Assembly: GCA_003023405.1 (NCBI GenBank)
Contig: PXST01000043.1
Coordinates: 10,280 to 74,279, forward strand
From: Halobacteriales archaeon SW_8_68_21
Lineage (GTDB): Archaea > Halobacteriota > Halobacteria > Halobacteriales > Haloferacaceae
Length of the DNA: 64,000 nt
Direction of reading: 5' to 3'
Shown: piece after piece, positions 28,081 through 38,183 of the stretch
How the letters are laid out: each line of letters begins with the position of its first letter
Numbering within the stretch: position 1 is the stretch's first letter
Position numbers and translations under genes: made by a program
Notes under the pieces: generated by a model
Database searches by the model: none
Told to the model about the DNA's origin: nothing
The model's input: the letters and a program-made list of their open reading frames with translations, nothing else

Positions 28081-29130
28081 TCACAGCACGAAGTCGACCG
28101 CCGAGAAGACGCCGAACCCGAGCGTGAACGCGCCGACGAGCTGACGAAGTCGCTGTGGTCGGGGATCCCGAAGGCGACGGCGGTCTGTGCGATCGCAAAC
28201 GACGGGATGAGCGCAGAGATCGACCGCCGCGGTCCCATCGAGGCGTAGTCCTGCGAGATGGCCTTGATCATCCGGGGCGCGCCCGTCCACGACCCGGCCA
28301 ACAGTCCGACCCCACCGCCGACGAGCAGCGCCCACAACGGAACGCCGACCTCGCTGAAGATCGGGACCAGTGGGCCGATCGCGAGGCCCACCTGCGACCC
28401 GCCCGCCGAGAACGCGACGAGGCCGCCCATCGCGAGCAGGAACCGGCGCTGGGCCCCCTCGCGGTCGCGGCCGAGGTCCGCGTACACGGCGACCGCGACG
28501 AGCGCGGCGACCGCGAGGCTCACCGCGACCGAGCGTCGACGCGACCGACGCCTGCTCGCCGGCGGGACCGAGCAGCGCAAACCCGACGTTCGCGAGGATC
28601 GCTCCCACGAGTCCGGCGAGGACGGCCGTGAGCGGCCGTTCGGGTAGCGACTCCCCGATGAGCAGCCGGGCGACCCCGTAGGCGACGCCGCCGCCGACGA
28701 ACGGGGTGAGCACCCACAGCGTCGCGATCTCGACGTACTTCGGCCACGCCGGGTCGCCGCCCATCGCGAGACCGACGCCAACGACCGCCCCGGTGACGGT
28801 GAACGCCGTCGCGATCGGGTAGCCGGCGAAGACGCCGACTGCGACCAACGCGGCGGCCGTGACGAGGGCGACGATGGCCGCCACCGCCGTGAGCGTCACT
28901 CCGCCGATCAGCTCGGTCCCAACCGCCTCCGTCACGTTCGCGCCCTGGAGTATCGCGCCGAGCAGCCCCAAGACGCCGACGACGAGGCCGGCCCGCATCA
29001 CGGAGATGGCGTTCGCGCCGACAGCGGGCGCGAACGGAGTCGAGCCGGAGGAGCCGGCACCGATCGACCACGCCATAAAGAGGCTGGCCGCGGCGGCGAC
29101 GAGCAGCGTCGCCGCGGTGACGAGGACCAT
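28081..29130 (-). pseudogene. PitA-like inorganic phosphate transporter, two frameshifts
   Basis: MVLVTAATLLVAAAASLFMAWSIGAGSSGSTPFAPAVGANAISVMRAG... then VAVSLAVAALVAVAVYADLG...PRMIKAISQDYASMGPRRSISALIPSFAIAQTAVAFGIP in another frame, then QLVGAFTLGFGVFSAVDFVL back in the first. Breaks near 28535 and 28141. Confidence 0.8.
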
Positions 29131-29258
29131 CAGTTCCGTCCTTCGTTGTACCCCTCGTTCAGCCCCGTCACCGTGCGACGGACGAGGAGGAACCCGAAGA
29201 AGAACAGCCCGAGAAGACCCACCAAAAGCAGGACGACCAGCGGCTGGACCGGAAGCAT
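29130..29258 (-). CDS. 42-aa small membrane protein upstream of pitA
   Basis: MLPVQPLVVLLLVGLLGLFFFGFLLVRRTVTGLNEGYNEGRN*; its stop overlaps the pitA start. Not in the supplied ORF track. Confidence 0.7.
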   Translation of the reverse strand: MLPVQPLVVLLLVGLLGLFFFGFLLVRRTVTGLNEGYNEGRN

Positions 29259-29726
29259 ACATTCGAATCTGTCGGGGCGCGGTTATAAGTTTTGAGGCGG
29301 CGGATTACCCGATGACCCGCTGACTCGCCCGCCTGAACGGGGCGATCGGTGACTAAAACGCCCGCTTGTCTCTCAGCCATGTATATGTTGTCGCCCGCGT
29401 TACGTACCGGTGCGACCCCCGCTTCGGCCCTCAAACGCTCGAACCGCCGGCCGACACGCCGGCGGATCGGACTCGCACGCTTCCTCCCCTGCCCGGTACC
29501 CCTCCCCGGCCGATCCGTGCGACCGACCGCCGGCACCCGCACCCGCAGCGATTCGGGTCCGTCAGCGTGTACACGTCCGTCGGCCGGCCCGGCCGTCGTG
29601 GGGGGTCGCGTCCGGTCTCCGCCGCCCGCGACGGCGACTCCCGGTTCGCGTCGGCTCTCTTCTGGCGTGTGCGTCCAACGTCTCCCTCCGGTCCGCACCG
29701 ATCCGCCGCCAGCTGCCGCCCCGGCG

Positions 29727-30260
29727 CTATTCCGCACTTGCGGCCTCGATCCGAAACGTCTCAAAGGCCTCGCCCGCTGGCGTCACCAGTCGGCCGTCCA
29801 ACTCGCCCGTGGCATCACCCTCCGGCGGGGTGAGTTCCGCGTGCGCCGGGCGGTTGCCGCGCGGCTGCGCGTGGCTTCCCGGATTCAGCACGGGTAGGTC
29901 CCCGGCGTCGTCGAAGCGGGGGCGGTGGCTGTGACCGCAGATAACGGCGTCCGCGTCGCGGCCGCGACCGAGCATGACGAGGCCCGTGTCCCCACTGCGG
30001 TGGCGGTGCGTGACCGCGAACCGCACCCCGGCGTACTCGACGGTCCGCACCTCGGGGACGCGGTCGCGGATCGCGGCGTCGTCGTTGTTCCCGTAGACGG
30101 CCCGGAGGCTCCCGGCGGCCGACCGGAAGGCGTCGAGGACCGGCTCGCGGTGGAAATCGCCTGCGTGGACCACGAGGTCGGCCTCGCGGACCGCCTCGGC
30201 GGTCCGCCCCTGAAGCTTCGACTCCTCGCGTGCGTGCGTGTCCGAGACGACGACGAGCAT
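29727..30260 (-). CDS. YfcE/MJ0936-type metallophosphoesterase
   Basis: MLVVVSDTHAREE...ADLVVHAGDFH...VYGNNDD...VICGHSHRPRFD...NPGS. Confidence 0.93.
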   Translation of the reverse strand: MLVVVSDTHAREESKLQGRTAEAVREADLVVHAGDFHREPVLDAFRSAAGSLRAVYGNNDDAAIRDRVPEVRTVEYAGVRFAVTHRHRSGDTGLVMLGRGRDADAVICGHSHRPRFDDAGDLPVLNPGSHAQPRGNRPAHAELTPPEGDATGELDGRLVTPAGEAFETFRIEAASAE

Positions 30261-30498
30261 ACCGACCGTCGCCGCCGCCGTGAGTTAAATACCCCGCCGT
30301 TGTGGTGGCACGCGCCTGCGAGCGGTCGCCCCCGGCGAGACCGGGGAGGCGGGAGGTGCTGTGCGGCCGGGGCTTCGGTGGTCGTGTTCACAGCAGCAAC
30401 TGTGTCGCAGCGAGCGACTGGGACTTCGGAACCCGACTCCGCCGTGCTATCGTCGACCGTCTACGGGCGATCGACCGCCCGACGACAGAGGCGGGATC

Positions 30499-33400
30499 TC
30501 AGCTGCCCTCCTCCTCGTCCAAGGACAGCGCCGCGAGCAGCGACTCAAGCTGGACCTGCTCGTTCGCGCCCTCGGCGATCCGGTAGTCGGCCTCGCCAAT
30601 GTGCTCCATCAGCCGCACCGCCTCGCGCTCGCTCAGTTTGAACTCCCAGACGGAGCGGTGAAGCTGGTCGATCACGTCGCCGCCGGCCATCCCCGTCTCC
30701 GTGAGCAGCGTGTCGAGGGTTGAGCGCGCCCGGGCGAAGTCGCCGTTCAGCGCGTCGGTCACCATCGACTCGATCTCCTCCGGCCGCGCCGTCGCCGTGA
30801 TCGCGTACACCGCTTCCTCGTCGACCACGTCGCCAGTCGTCGCCGCGGCCTGAAGCGAGTTGATCGCGCGGCGCATGTCGCCGTCGGCCGCGTACACCAA
30901 GGCGTCGACGCCCGCGTCGGTCACCTCGATCCCCTCGGCGGCCGCGATCTCGCGGACCATCCCGCCGACCGCCTCGTCCGACAGCGGCGAGAAGCGGAAG
31001 ACGGCACAGCGGGACTGGATCGGGTCGATGATCTTCGACGAGTAGTTACACGAGAGGATGAAGCGCGTGTTGTCGGAGAACTGCTCCATCGTCCGGCGGA
31101 GCGCCGACTGCGCGTCGTCGGTGTTGTGCGTCAGGATTCCACTTGCGAGCATGAAGTTGGGAGTGTCCTCCATGCTGATGTTGTACGCCTTCCCGCGGTG
31201 ACTGTACTCGATGCTCTCGATGGCGACCGTCTGGACGTTCCGCAGTCCTCCGTCCGCGACGGCTTCCGGCTCGAACTCCTCTTTCTCGTAGTGCTCGTGG
31301 TGAGGCATGGCCCCGTCACCGACGACGACGTAGGTGTACTCGTCCCCGTACGTTTCGAGGAACTCCTCGACCTTCTCGGTCTGTCCCCACAGCTCGGCTA
31401 CCCCCTTGACCTCGATTATCGTGTCCCCGAACTGGAAGTCGGGATGATATACAGAATCAGACAGCTCGAACGCCGGCTCGTACTCGTACTCAATCCCTGC
31501 CTCCTGTAGCGCCTTCGCGACGTCGTACTCCCAGTCGGAACGGACCAGATGTCCGATTTCGTCGCTGTGTCTGATGTTTCCACCGGTCGGTTCGTGGCCT
31601 TTCAGCGCGTCGGACACCTTTTGTGCGACCTCCGGATCACGCATCGGGTTATTATCACCGCTGATGTCACAGACCGGATAGTCGCAGTTTTCGACGCTCT
31701 TTTCGATGACGGCTTCTCTCACGTCATCGTCGAGGCTCGCCCACCACTCGGCTGATGCCGTTCCAATATCCTCTTTGACTTCCTCGGGGTCCGCGTCGAC
31801 GACCCACTCCTCCCACGGTGTTCCCGACCGCATCTCGCTGATCGTCTCACGGAACTCTTCGATTGTCTCCTCGTCCATCTCCATGACGTGGATCCCGTGG
31901 AAGTCTCCGCCGTAATTCGGATTGTTTTCACCGGCAAACCGTCCGTCGGAGAGTTTTTCGACGATCTTCTCCCGCCGCTCGTCGGACCACTCGGTTCCAT
32001 ACATCGGGTTTCCATCGTCATACATCTCGCGACTGTGCCCCTCGTCTTTACACTCTAGAGAACAGAAGCGCCCCGCCGTCCACGTATCGCAGATCTCACA
32101 TCGGGAGACGCCAATCTCCTCTTTGAAATCGGCGATTTCGTCACCCGGGGACAGCTCTCTGAGTTCTTTCTCTACGAGCCTCCCGTCTCCACCGACGACG
32201 AAGAACGGATGTGTCGGGCTCGCGACTGTGCTTCGTCCGTCTGCTAGTTCCACTTCGAGGAAGTCCGCGGTCCCGGAGTCGACGAGTCTTCCCTTGTCGG
32301 ACTGTATCTGGTTTGTCTCGAAATTGATGGACGGGATCGGTTCTCCCTCGCTGCTTACCTCTTCAATCGGTTTGACCTCCGGCTTCGACGGATATCCAGT
32401 CACGACTTCGGTCCCCGGTGGCACGCACAACGAGTCCGCCTCATCGAGGAACACGATCCGGAAGTCGCCGCCGAACGACGAGCGCGCGAACCCCTTGATC
32501 CGGTCGCGGACCACGTCGATCCCGCGCTGGTCGGAGGCGTTGAGTTCGAGGAAGTTCCCGCGCCAGTTGTCCTCGCCGTAGACCTCGCGGGCGATGGCGG
32601 TGGCAGCGGTCGTGTTGTGCATCACCGTCGGGACGTCGCCGGCGACGTAGTTTCGCGTCTCCGGAACCGTCAGATCGTAGACGCGCTCGTCGGTCTCCAC
32701 GTGTTCGACCGTCTGGACCTCGTCGTATCGCAGATCGGCGTTCGCGATTCGAGAGACCTCATCGAGTAGCTCGACGGTTTCCAGTGAAAGTCGGTCTGTC
32801 GCGATCGATTCGAGGCGATTCGCGACCGTTTCGAGACGGGTGAGCGACGGGAGCATCGAATCGTCCGACCGGAGGAGATTGGTGAGGTCGGGCGTCTCGA
32901 TCTCGAGTCCCTCGACGACCTCGGCGTACTCCACGCCGAGCAGATCGATACACTCCCTCAGCTCGCCCTTTGCTTGGTCGATCCGAGCGTCCTTGACCGT
33001 CTGATCCAGCCCGCCGAGTATCTGTATTGCTCGCTTCGCTTGCGGTGTTCGACGACCGTCGCTGTACTCCAGTAGTCGGTCCGATCGCGCACCGACGACC
33101 GCGGAGAGCTTCTTTCTAGTTTCGATCGGGGCGAGTTCCTCACGCGTCTCGACCCATCTCGCCGGCACGGTCGTTGTCGCGTCGAGTTCCGGCTGGAGCG
33201 CTTCGAGGCGTTCGAGCGCCCGCTGCGTGTCTTCTATTCGCCTCGCTGCGGCATCGACTACTTCGTTGAGAACCGAACAGTAGCGTTCCCGCCCCGGTGA
33301 ATCCGGGTTGAGGCTCTTGGGGAGGTGTTCGGTGACCGGGATGTCGAGTCGCCGACAGAGACTCCGGAGAACGGTCTGTGTCGGGATGGTGTCGTAGTTC

Positions 33401-34740
33401 GGATTCGGCTTCTTTTCGGCGTGTCCTCCGAGCCGTTCGGACTTGCGGGCGATCGAGAATCCGATCGCGTCGCTGAATCGCCGTAGATCACGCGCCCCCG
33501 AGATGTACAGGGCGTGATACGTCCGTTTCGTGTTTGTTCCGTTGGTCGCGGACTTCCGGAGTTCTCTCCGACGAGCGGAGATGCCGAAGGTCGTGAGGAG
33601 GTACGAAAGCAGCGTTATGTGGTCGGAATTCTTCTGTGTCAGTTCAATCGTTCCGCCGATATCGACGTGTGCCTCCGCGTCGAACATCGCCCGAAGGAAC
33701 GCGGCGCGCGCGTCGTCCCCCGCGGTGACGAGAGCGGAGCCGATTCCGTCGTGGCCGTTCGCGCTCGCGAACGCGTCGAACACCGACTCCAAGTAGTGGG
33801 TCAGCGTCCGGGAGCCGATCGCGACGTAGGGAACGTCTTTCTGTGTCCCGCGTCTCGTCTCCACGTCGAACACGTCGTGTGCTGCCGACTCGAACGCGTC
33901 GAGCAGCGTGTCGTCGGTGTTGTAGAACTTGATTCGTCCGCCGTCGATACTGGCCTCGCTGATCGCGAGCCCGACGAAGCGTGCGAGTTCCGGTGTCACC
34001 TCCGTCGGCGGCGTGATCGCTCTGGATCGCCGACCCCTTCTGACGTACTCGATCGCCTCGACGCCGGAGAGCCACTCGTCCGGGTCGTCGGCCGTCGAAC
34101 GAAGCGTCGACAGGGGAACCGTTCGATCGAGGTCCAGCCGATCTGCGGTACCGGAGCCGAGCGTTACCTCGGTGCGCTCCGGATCCATCTCGTCGTACCA
34201 GTGAAGCGTCGAACTACCGGTCGGAGCCGGCAGCCGTTCGGGTCGAGCGATCCGATCGCCGTCTGACAGGTCCTCCGCTTTGACCCACTCAAACCCGCCG
34301 TGATCGAGGACGCGAACTTTGTGTTCAGGTGTTACTCTGAACTCTACCCCATCGCGTGTCGTCACCTCGATGAGTTCCTCGGCGTCCTTGCCGAACACGT
34401 GCGACGGCTCGACGTACTCGAACTTGTTTCGATCCGTCATCGTCGCGACTCGGAGCTCACCTCTCGGCTCGTCGAAGCCGTCCGCGTCACCGACCACGTC
34501 TGCTATCGGCTTTACGCCGGTATCGGTCAGAACGGCGGTATCGCCGGTTACACACTTTCCGATTCCTGCCGGCCCCGAGAAGAGCAGGTGCGGCACGTCG
34601 TCCTGTGCGATGTAGCTCTGGAGCCGTTCGACGATCTCCTCTTGTCCGTGGATGTCGTCGAGCGTCTGCGGCCGGTACTTCTCGATCCAGATCTCCCGGC
34701 CCGTTGCGGTCGCGGCCGTCTGCTCGTCACCCTCGCTCAT
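30499..34740 (-). CDS. rfcS: Replication factor C small subunit precursor with two inteins
   Basis: [23 protein letters not shown]...[12 protein letters not shown]...[23 protein letters not shown]...[48 protein letters not shown]. Extein total about 331 aa. Confidence 0.97.
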   Translation of the reverse strand: MSEGDEQTAATATGREIWIEKYRPQTLDDIHGQEEIVERLQSYIAQDDVPHLLFSGPAGIGKCVTGDTAVLTDTGVKPIADVVGDADGFDEPRGELRVATMTDRNKFEYVEPSHVFGKDAEELIEVTTRDGVEFRVTPEHKVRVLDHGGFEWVKAEDLSDGDRIARPERLPAPTGSSTLHWYDEMDPERTEVTLGSGTADRLDLDRTVPLSTLRSTADDPDEWLSGVEAIEYVRRGRRSRAITPPTEVTPELARFVGLAISEASIDGGRIKFYNTDDTLLDAFESAAHDVFDVETRRGTQKDVPYVAIGSRTLTHYLESVFDAFASANGHDGIGSALVTAGDDARAAFLRAMFDAEAHVDIGGTIELTQKNSDHITLLSYLLTTFGISARRRELRKSATNGTNTKRTYHALYISGARDLRRFSDAIGFSIARKSERLGGHAEKKPNPNYDTIPTQTVLRSLCRRLDIPVTEHLPKSLNPDSPGRERYCSVLNEVVDAAARRIEDTQRALERLEALQPELDATTTVPARWVETREELAPIETRKKLSAVVGARSDRLLEYSDGRRTPQAKRAIQILGGLDQTVKDARIDQAKGELRECIDLLGVEYAEVVEGLEIETPDLTNLLRSDDSMLPSLTRLETVANRLESIATDRLSLETVELLDEVSRIANADLRYDEVQTVEHVETDERVYDLTVPETRNYVAGDVPTVMHNTTAATAIAREVYGEDNWRGNFLELNASDQRGIDVVRDRIKGFARSSFGGDFRIVFLDEADSLCVPPGTEVVTGYPSKPEVKPIEEVSSEGEPIPSINFETNQIQSDKGRLVDSGTADFLEVELADGRSTVASPTHPFFVVGGDGRLVEKELRELSPGDEIADFKEEIGVSRCEICDTWTAGRFCSLECKDEGHSREMYDDGNPMYGTEWSDERREKIVEKLSDGRFAGENNPNYGGDFHGIHVMEMDEETIEEFRETISEMRSGTPWEEWVVDADPEEVKEDIGTASAEWWASLDDDVREAVIEKSVENCDYPVCDISGDNNPMRDPEVAQKVSDALKGHEPTGGNIRHSDEIGHLVRSDWEYDVAKALQEAGIEYEYEPAFELSDSVYHPDFQFGDTIIEVKGVAELWGQTEKVEEFLETYGDEYTYVVVGDGAMPHHEHYEKEEFEPEAVADGGLRNVQTVAIESIEYSHRGKAYNISMEDTPNFMLASGILTHNTDDAQSALRRTMEQFSDNTRFILSCNYSSKIIDPIQSRCAVFRFSPLSDEAVGGMVREIAAAEGIEVTDAGVDALVYAADGDMRRAINSLQAAATTGDVVDEEAVYAITATARPEEIESMVTDALNGDFARARSTLDTLLTETGMAGGDVIDQLHRSVWEFKLSEREAVRLMEHIGEADYRIAEGANEQVQLESLLAALSLDEEEGS
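31123..32427 (-). other. Intein 2 of RfcS (435 aa, Walker B site, non-LAGLIDADG nuclease)
   Basis: Starts [24 protein letters not shown], block [12 protein letters not shown], ends [25 protein letters not shown]; zinc-finger [22 protein letters not shown]-like [25 protein letters not shown]-(D/E)XK-like [16 protein letters not shown]. Confidence 0.9.
32614..34554 (-). other. Intein 1 of RfcS (647 aa, Walker A site, LAGLIDADG-like)
   Basis: Starts [13 protein letters not shown], block [12 protein letters not shown], ends [23 protein letters not shown]; endonuclease region [20 protein letters not shown]...[27 protein letters not shown]. Confidence 0.93.
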
Positions 34741-34818
34741 TGGTGAATCCGAGGGTCGGCGGGGTAATAAACGAACCGAGAACAGAGCGGTCGGGTCGAT
34801 TCCCGAGCCGCCTCGGGC

Positions 34819-34920
34819 GAGCTCGTCGGTCGGGCAAGCTCGTCGGTCGGGCGAACACGCCGTTCGGGCGAGCCCGTCGGTCGGGCGAACACGCCGCTCA
34901 GGCGAACTCGTCGATCAGCT
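34819..34920. repeat. Imperfect 17-bp tandem repeat, about 6 units
   Basis: gagctcgtcggtcgggc aagctcgtcggtcgggc gaacacgccgttcgggc gagcccgtcggtcgggc gaacacgccgctcaggc gaactcgtcgatcagct. Confidence 0.8.
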
Positions 34921-35842
34921 CGGGCACCACGTCGAAGAGGTCGCCGACGATCGCGTAGTCGGCGATGTCGAAGATTGGCGCGTTCGGGTCGGTGTTGACC
35001 GCGATGATCGTGTCCGACCCCTTCATGCCGGCGACGTGCTGGACCGCGCCGGAGATACCGACCGCGATGTACACGTCCGGCGTGACGACCTTCCCCGACT
35101 GGCCGACCTGCCGGTTCTTCGGTAGCCAGCCGTTGTCGACGATCGGCCGGGAGGCCGACAGCGTCGCGCCGAGCGCGTCCGCGAACTCTTCGACCAGCTC
35201 CAAGTTCTCCTCCTCCTCAATGCCGCGTCCGACCGAGACGAGCACGTCGGCGTCCGCGATGTCGACGTCGCCGCCGCCGACCTCCTCGAAGCCGGTGACG
35301 CGAGCGCCGGACTCGGGAACGTCCACGTCGGCCGCCTCGACGGTCGCGTCGCCGACCCCCTCGACGGGCGGCCACTCGCCGCCGCGGACCGTGAGGACGA
35401 ACCGGTCGCCGGCGACATCGACGGTGGTCTCCACCTTCGAGCCGTACATCTCGCGGGTGACGGTGAGTCCGTCGTCGTAGTCGATCCCGACCGCATCGGT
35501 CACGAGCGTGACGCCGAGCGCCTCGGCGAGCGCGGGCGCGTAGTCCAGCCCGTTGACCGAGTTCGGCGTCACGACCGCCCCCGCGTCGAGTCGGTCGGCG
35601 AGCGCCGCGGCCGCCGTCTGGTACGCGTTGTGGTCGAACTCCTCGCCGTCGTCGACGGCGTGGATCGCGTCGACGCCCTCGCAGTTCAGCTCCTCCGCGA
35701 ACGCGTCGACGTCGCCGCCGATCACGGCCACGTGAAGGTCGCTTCCCCGCTCATCGGCAAGCTCTCGCCCGGCGGTGATCGCCTCGTACGAGACATCCCG
35801 CAGGTCTCCGCGACGGTGTTCGGCGATGACGAGCACGCTCAT
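34898..35842 (-). CDS. etfA: Electron transfer flavoprotein alpha subunit
   Basis: [29 protein letters not shown]...[79 protein letters not shown]. Confidence 0.97.
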   Translation of the reverse strand: MSVLVIAEHRRGDLRDVSYEAITAGRELADERGSDLHVAVIGGDVDAFAEELNCEGVDAIHAVDDGEEFDHNAYQTAAAALADRLDAGAVVTPNSVNGLDYAPALAEALGVTLVTDAVGIDYDDGLTVTREMYGSKVETTVDVAGDRFVLTVRGGEWPPVEGVGDATVEAADVDVPESGARVTGFEEVGGGDVDIADADVLVSVGRGIEEEENLELVEEFADALGATLSASRPIVDNGWLPKNRQVGQSGKVVTPDVYIAVGISGAVQHVAGMKGSDTIIAVNTDPNAPIFDIADYAIVGDLFDVVPELIDEFA

Positions 35843-36630
35843 CACGCGCTCACCCCCTTCTCCCGCAGGACCTCCGCAAGGCGACCCGCGGACTCCCCCG
35901 CATCGCCCTCGATGATCTCGGCGTCCGACTCGCTCTCCGGCTCGTACATCGACCTGACCGTCAGCGCGCTCTCGACATCGGCGGCGGTCAGTCCGAGGTC
36001 GGACAGCTCCTTCGCGGCGATCTCTTTGCGCTGTGCCTGTCGGATCCCGCGGAGGCTCGCGTACCGCGGCTCGTTGAGACCGGTCTGGACCGTCAACACC
36101 GCCGGGAGGTCGACGTCGGTCAGCTCCTCGACGCCGCCCTCCAGCTCGCGGTGGACGTGCGCAACCCCCTCGTCCGCGTCGACATCGAGGTGGTTGACGA
36201 CCGCGGCGTGCTCGAAGTCGATCCGCTCGGCGAGCGCGACGCCGGTCGCGCCGAACCCGGTGTCGGCGGCCTGAACGCCGCCGAGGATCAGGTCCGGCTC
36301 CTCCTCCGCGACAACGGCCTCGAACAGGTCGACTTTCGAGGCGACGTCCGGGAACGACCCATCCAGCGCGTCGTCCCAGACGCGGACCGCTCGGTCCGCG
36401 CCCTTCGCGAGCGCCATCCGGATCGTCTCCTCGGCGCGCTCTGGGCCGACGGTGACGGCGACGACCTCGTCCGCGACCCCGCTCTCGGCCAACTGGACGG
36501 CGGCCTCGACTGCGTAGTCGTCCCACTCGTTGAGGTCGTACTCGAGGTCGGACTCGGCGATGTCGGTCCCCTCGATCGAGAAGTCGTCGTCTGCCTCCGC
36601 GACCTCCTTGACGGTCACCAGAACCTTCAT
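35842..36630 (-). CDS. etfB: Electron transfer flavoprotein beta subunit
   Basis: MKVLVTVKEVAEADDDFSIEG...DLEYDLNEWDDYAVEAAVQLAE...DLILGGVQAADTGFGATGVALAERI. Confidence 0.97.
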   Translation of the reverse strand: MKVLVTVKEVAEADDDFSIEGTDIAESDLEYDLNEWDDYAVEAAVQLAESGVADEVVAVTVGPERAEETIRMALAKGADRAVRVWDDALDGSFPDVASKVDLFEAVVAEEEPDLILGGVQAADTGFGATGVALAERIDFEHAAVVNHLDVDADEGVAHVHRELEGGVEELTDVDLPAVLTVQTGLNEPRYASLRGIRQAQRKEIAAKELSDLGLTAADVESALTVRSMYEPESESDAEIIEGDAGESAGRLAEVLREKGVSA

Positions 36631-36779
36631 GATTCATACTGGGTCGCTCGCCATGTAATGGTTTTCGGAACGCGCGACGGCAGACCAGCGGTTTTCGCCG
36701 CGATCGGTCGGGTCCCGACCCCCGTCGCAGGGTCGGGTCACGGTCCCCCCGCACTCGGACCGGACTCCGGTCGAGCCGC

Positions 36780-37985
36780 TCAGCCGTCGACACGGTCGCG
36801 CTCGCCACCGCCCTCGTCGTCCTCGTCGTCCGGCAGCGAGATGAGGTTCTCGCGGCCCAGCCGGAGCTTCTCGACGCGGCCCTCGTCGGCCATCGCCGAC
36901 AGCAACTGCGACACCTTCGCGTCCGACCACCCGGTCTCGGCGACGATGTCGGCCTGCCGCATCCGACCGCCGCTCTCGTCGAGGAGCCGCTCGACGCGCT
37001 CCTCGTCCGACAGCAGCGAGAGGTCGAGGCCGTCCTCGTCCTCGTCTCCGTCGGTATCGGCGGCTTCCCCGGCGTCCGTCTCGGGCCCGCCGCCCCCGTT
37101 CAGACCGGCGACGGGACCCCGGTCTCCCTCTCTCGCCCTCGATGCGTCGCCGTTCGCGACCGCTTCGCCGGCTTCGGCGTCCTCGGCATTGACCCGACGG
37201 TACCCCACGACGCTCCCGGCGACAAGGGTCGCCGCGAGCAGGACCGCGGCGAGCACCATTCCCCACGGCGGCGTGCCGGCGGGTCCGTAGACGATCGCCA
37301 CCGGTTCGCCCCCGTCGAACGTCTGGGGTCCTTCGATGATCACGTCGCCGTCGGAGAGTCGCGTCACGGCCGTGCTCGGGGTTCCGGTGACGGTGTACCC
37401 CTCCGGCGTCGCAACCTCCAGCGTCTGTGTCGATTCGAGGCTCCGGAGCCACGTCTCGTTGCCCGGCGTCGTCAGCGCGTCGCCGAGGACGAGGCTCTCG
37501 CCGTCCTGCGCGAGAAACGCCGTCCATGTGAACGTCAGTCGCAGTTCGCCGACCGCGACCGCCTCCTCGCTTGCGATGTCGAACTCCTCCGGGTCCTCGT
37601 GGACGACGAACTCGCGGTCGACATCCTGGATCGACATCGATCGAGAGACGTTGCGGTTCGCCCGGCGACAGAACCCCTCGAACAGGTCTGCGCTTGGGCC
37701 GATACCGCCCTCTTGGAACTGCTTGCCGGCGGTCTCGAACGCTGCCGTCTCGTTTTCGTCCGCCAGCGAGTACCGCACGCCGACGGTCCAGTCGGCGCGG
37801 CGCTCGACGGAGGGCGACTCGGCGGAACGCGGCGCGTCGCCGCCGACGGCAGCGCCCGCCGTGGCGTCGTTCGCGTGGGGGGTCGAAGAGACGGTGGCCG
37901 CGCCGCCGACCGCAGCACCCGCGCTCACTATCAACGCGAGCGCGACGGCCGCGACCAGAAGCGCGCGAAGAGCGGGGTTCCGCAT
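36780..37985 (-). CDS. Membrane-anchored winged-HTH transcriptional regulator
   Basis: Signal-like N-terminus, TM PPWGMVLAAVLLAATLVAGSVVGY, C-terminal LLDESGGRMRQADIVAETGWSDAKVSQLLSAMADEGRVEKLRLGRENLISL. Confidence 0.85.
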   Translation of the reverse strand: MRNPALRALLVAAVALALIVSAGAAVGGAATVSSTPHANDATAGAAVGGDAPRSAESPSVERRADWTVGVRYSLADENETAAFETAGKQFQEGGIGPSADLFEGFCRRANRNVSRSMSIQDVDREFVVHEDPEEFDIASEEAVAVGELRLTFTWTAFLAQDGESLVLGDALTTPGNETWLRSLESTQTLEVATPEGYTVTGTPSTAVTRLSDGDVIIEGPQTFDGGEPVAIVYGPAGTPPWGMVLAAVLLAATLVAGSVVGYRRVNAEDAEAGEAVANGDASRAREGDRGPVAGLNGGGGPETDAGEAADTDGDEDEDGLDLSLLSDEERVERLLDESGGRMRQADIVAETGWSDAKVSQLLSAMADEGRVEKLRLGRENLISLPDDEDDEGGGERDRVDG

Positions 37986-38183
37986 ACGTCTCGGCTCACT
38001 CGCGCACCGGGCAAAACGCTTTCCATACGCTGTTTTTTCACAGGAATCTTATCGAACGCCCTGACCGCGTCAGCCGACGTGGTCAACCCGGTCGCTGTCG
38101 CCGCTTCGGCCCGCCCCGCGGGTCGTCTCAACGACCGGTCGCAGTAGGTGGATTTTTTATATCACGGGGCGAACCGGCTGACG

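Noticed and set aside
29349-29897. Plus-strand ORFs between pitA and the phosphoesterase
   Set aside because: Proline/arginine-rich low-complexity translations without start context or family.
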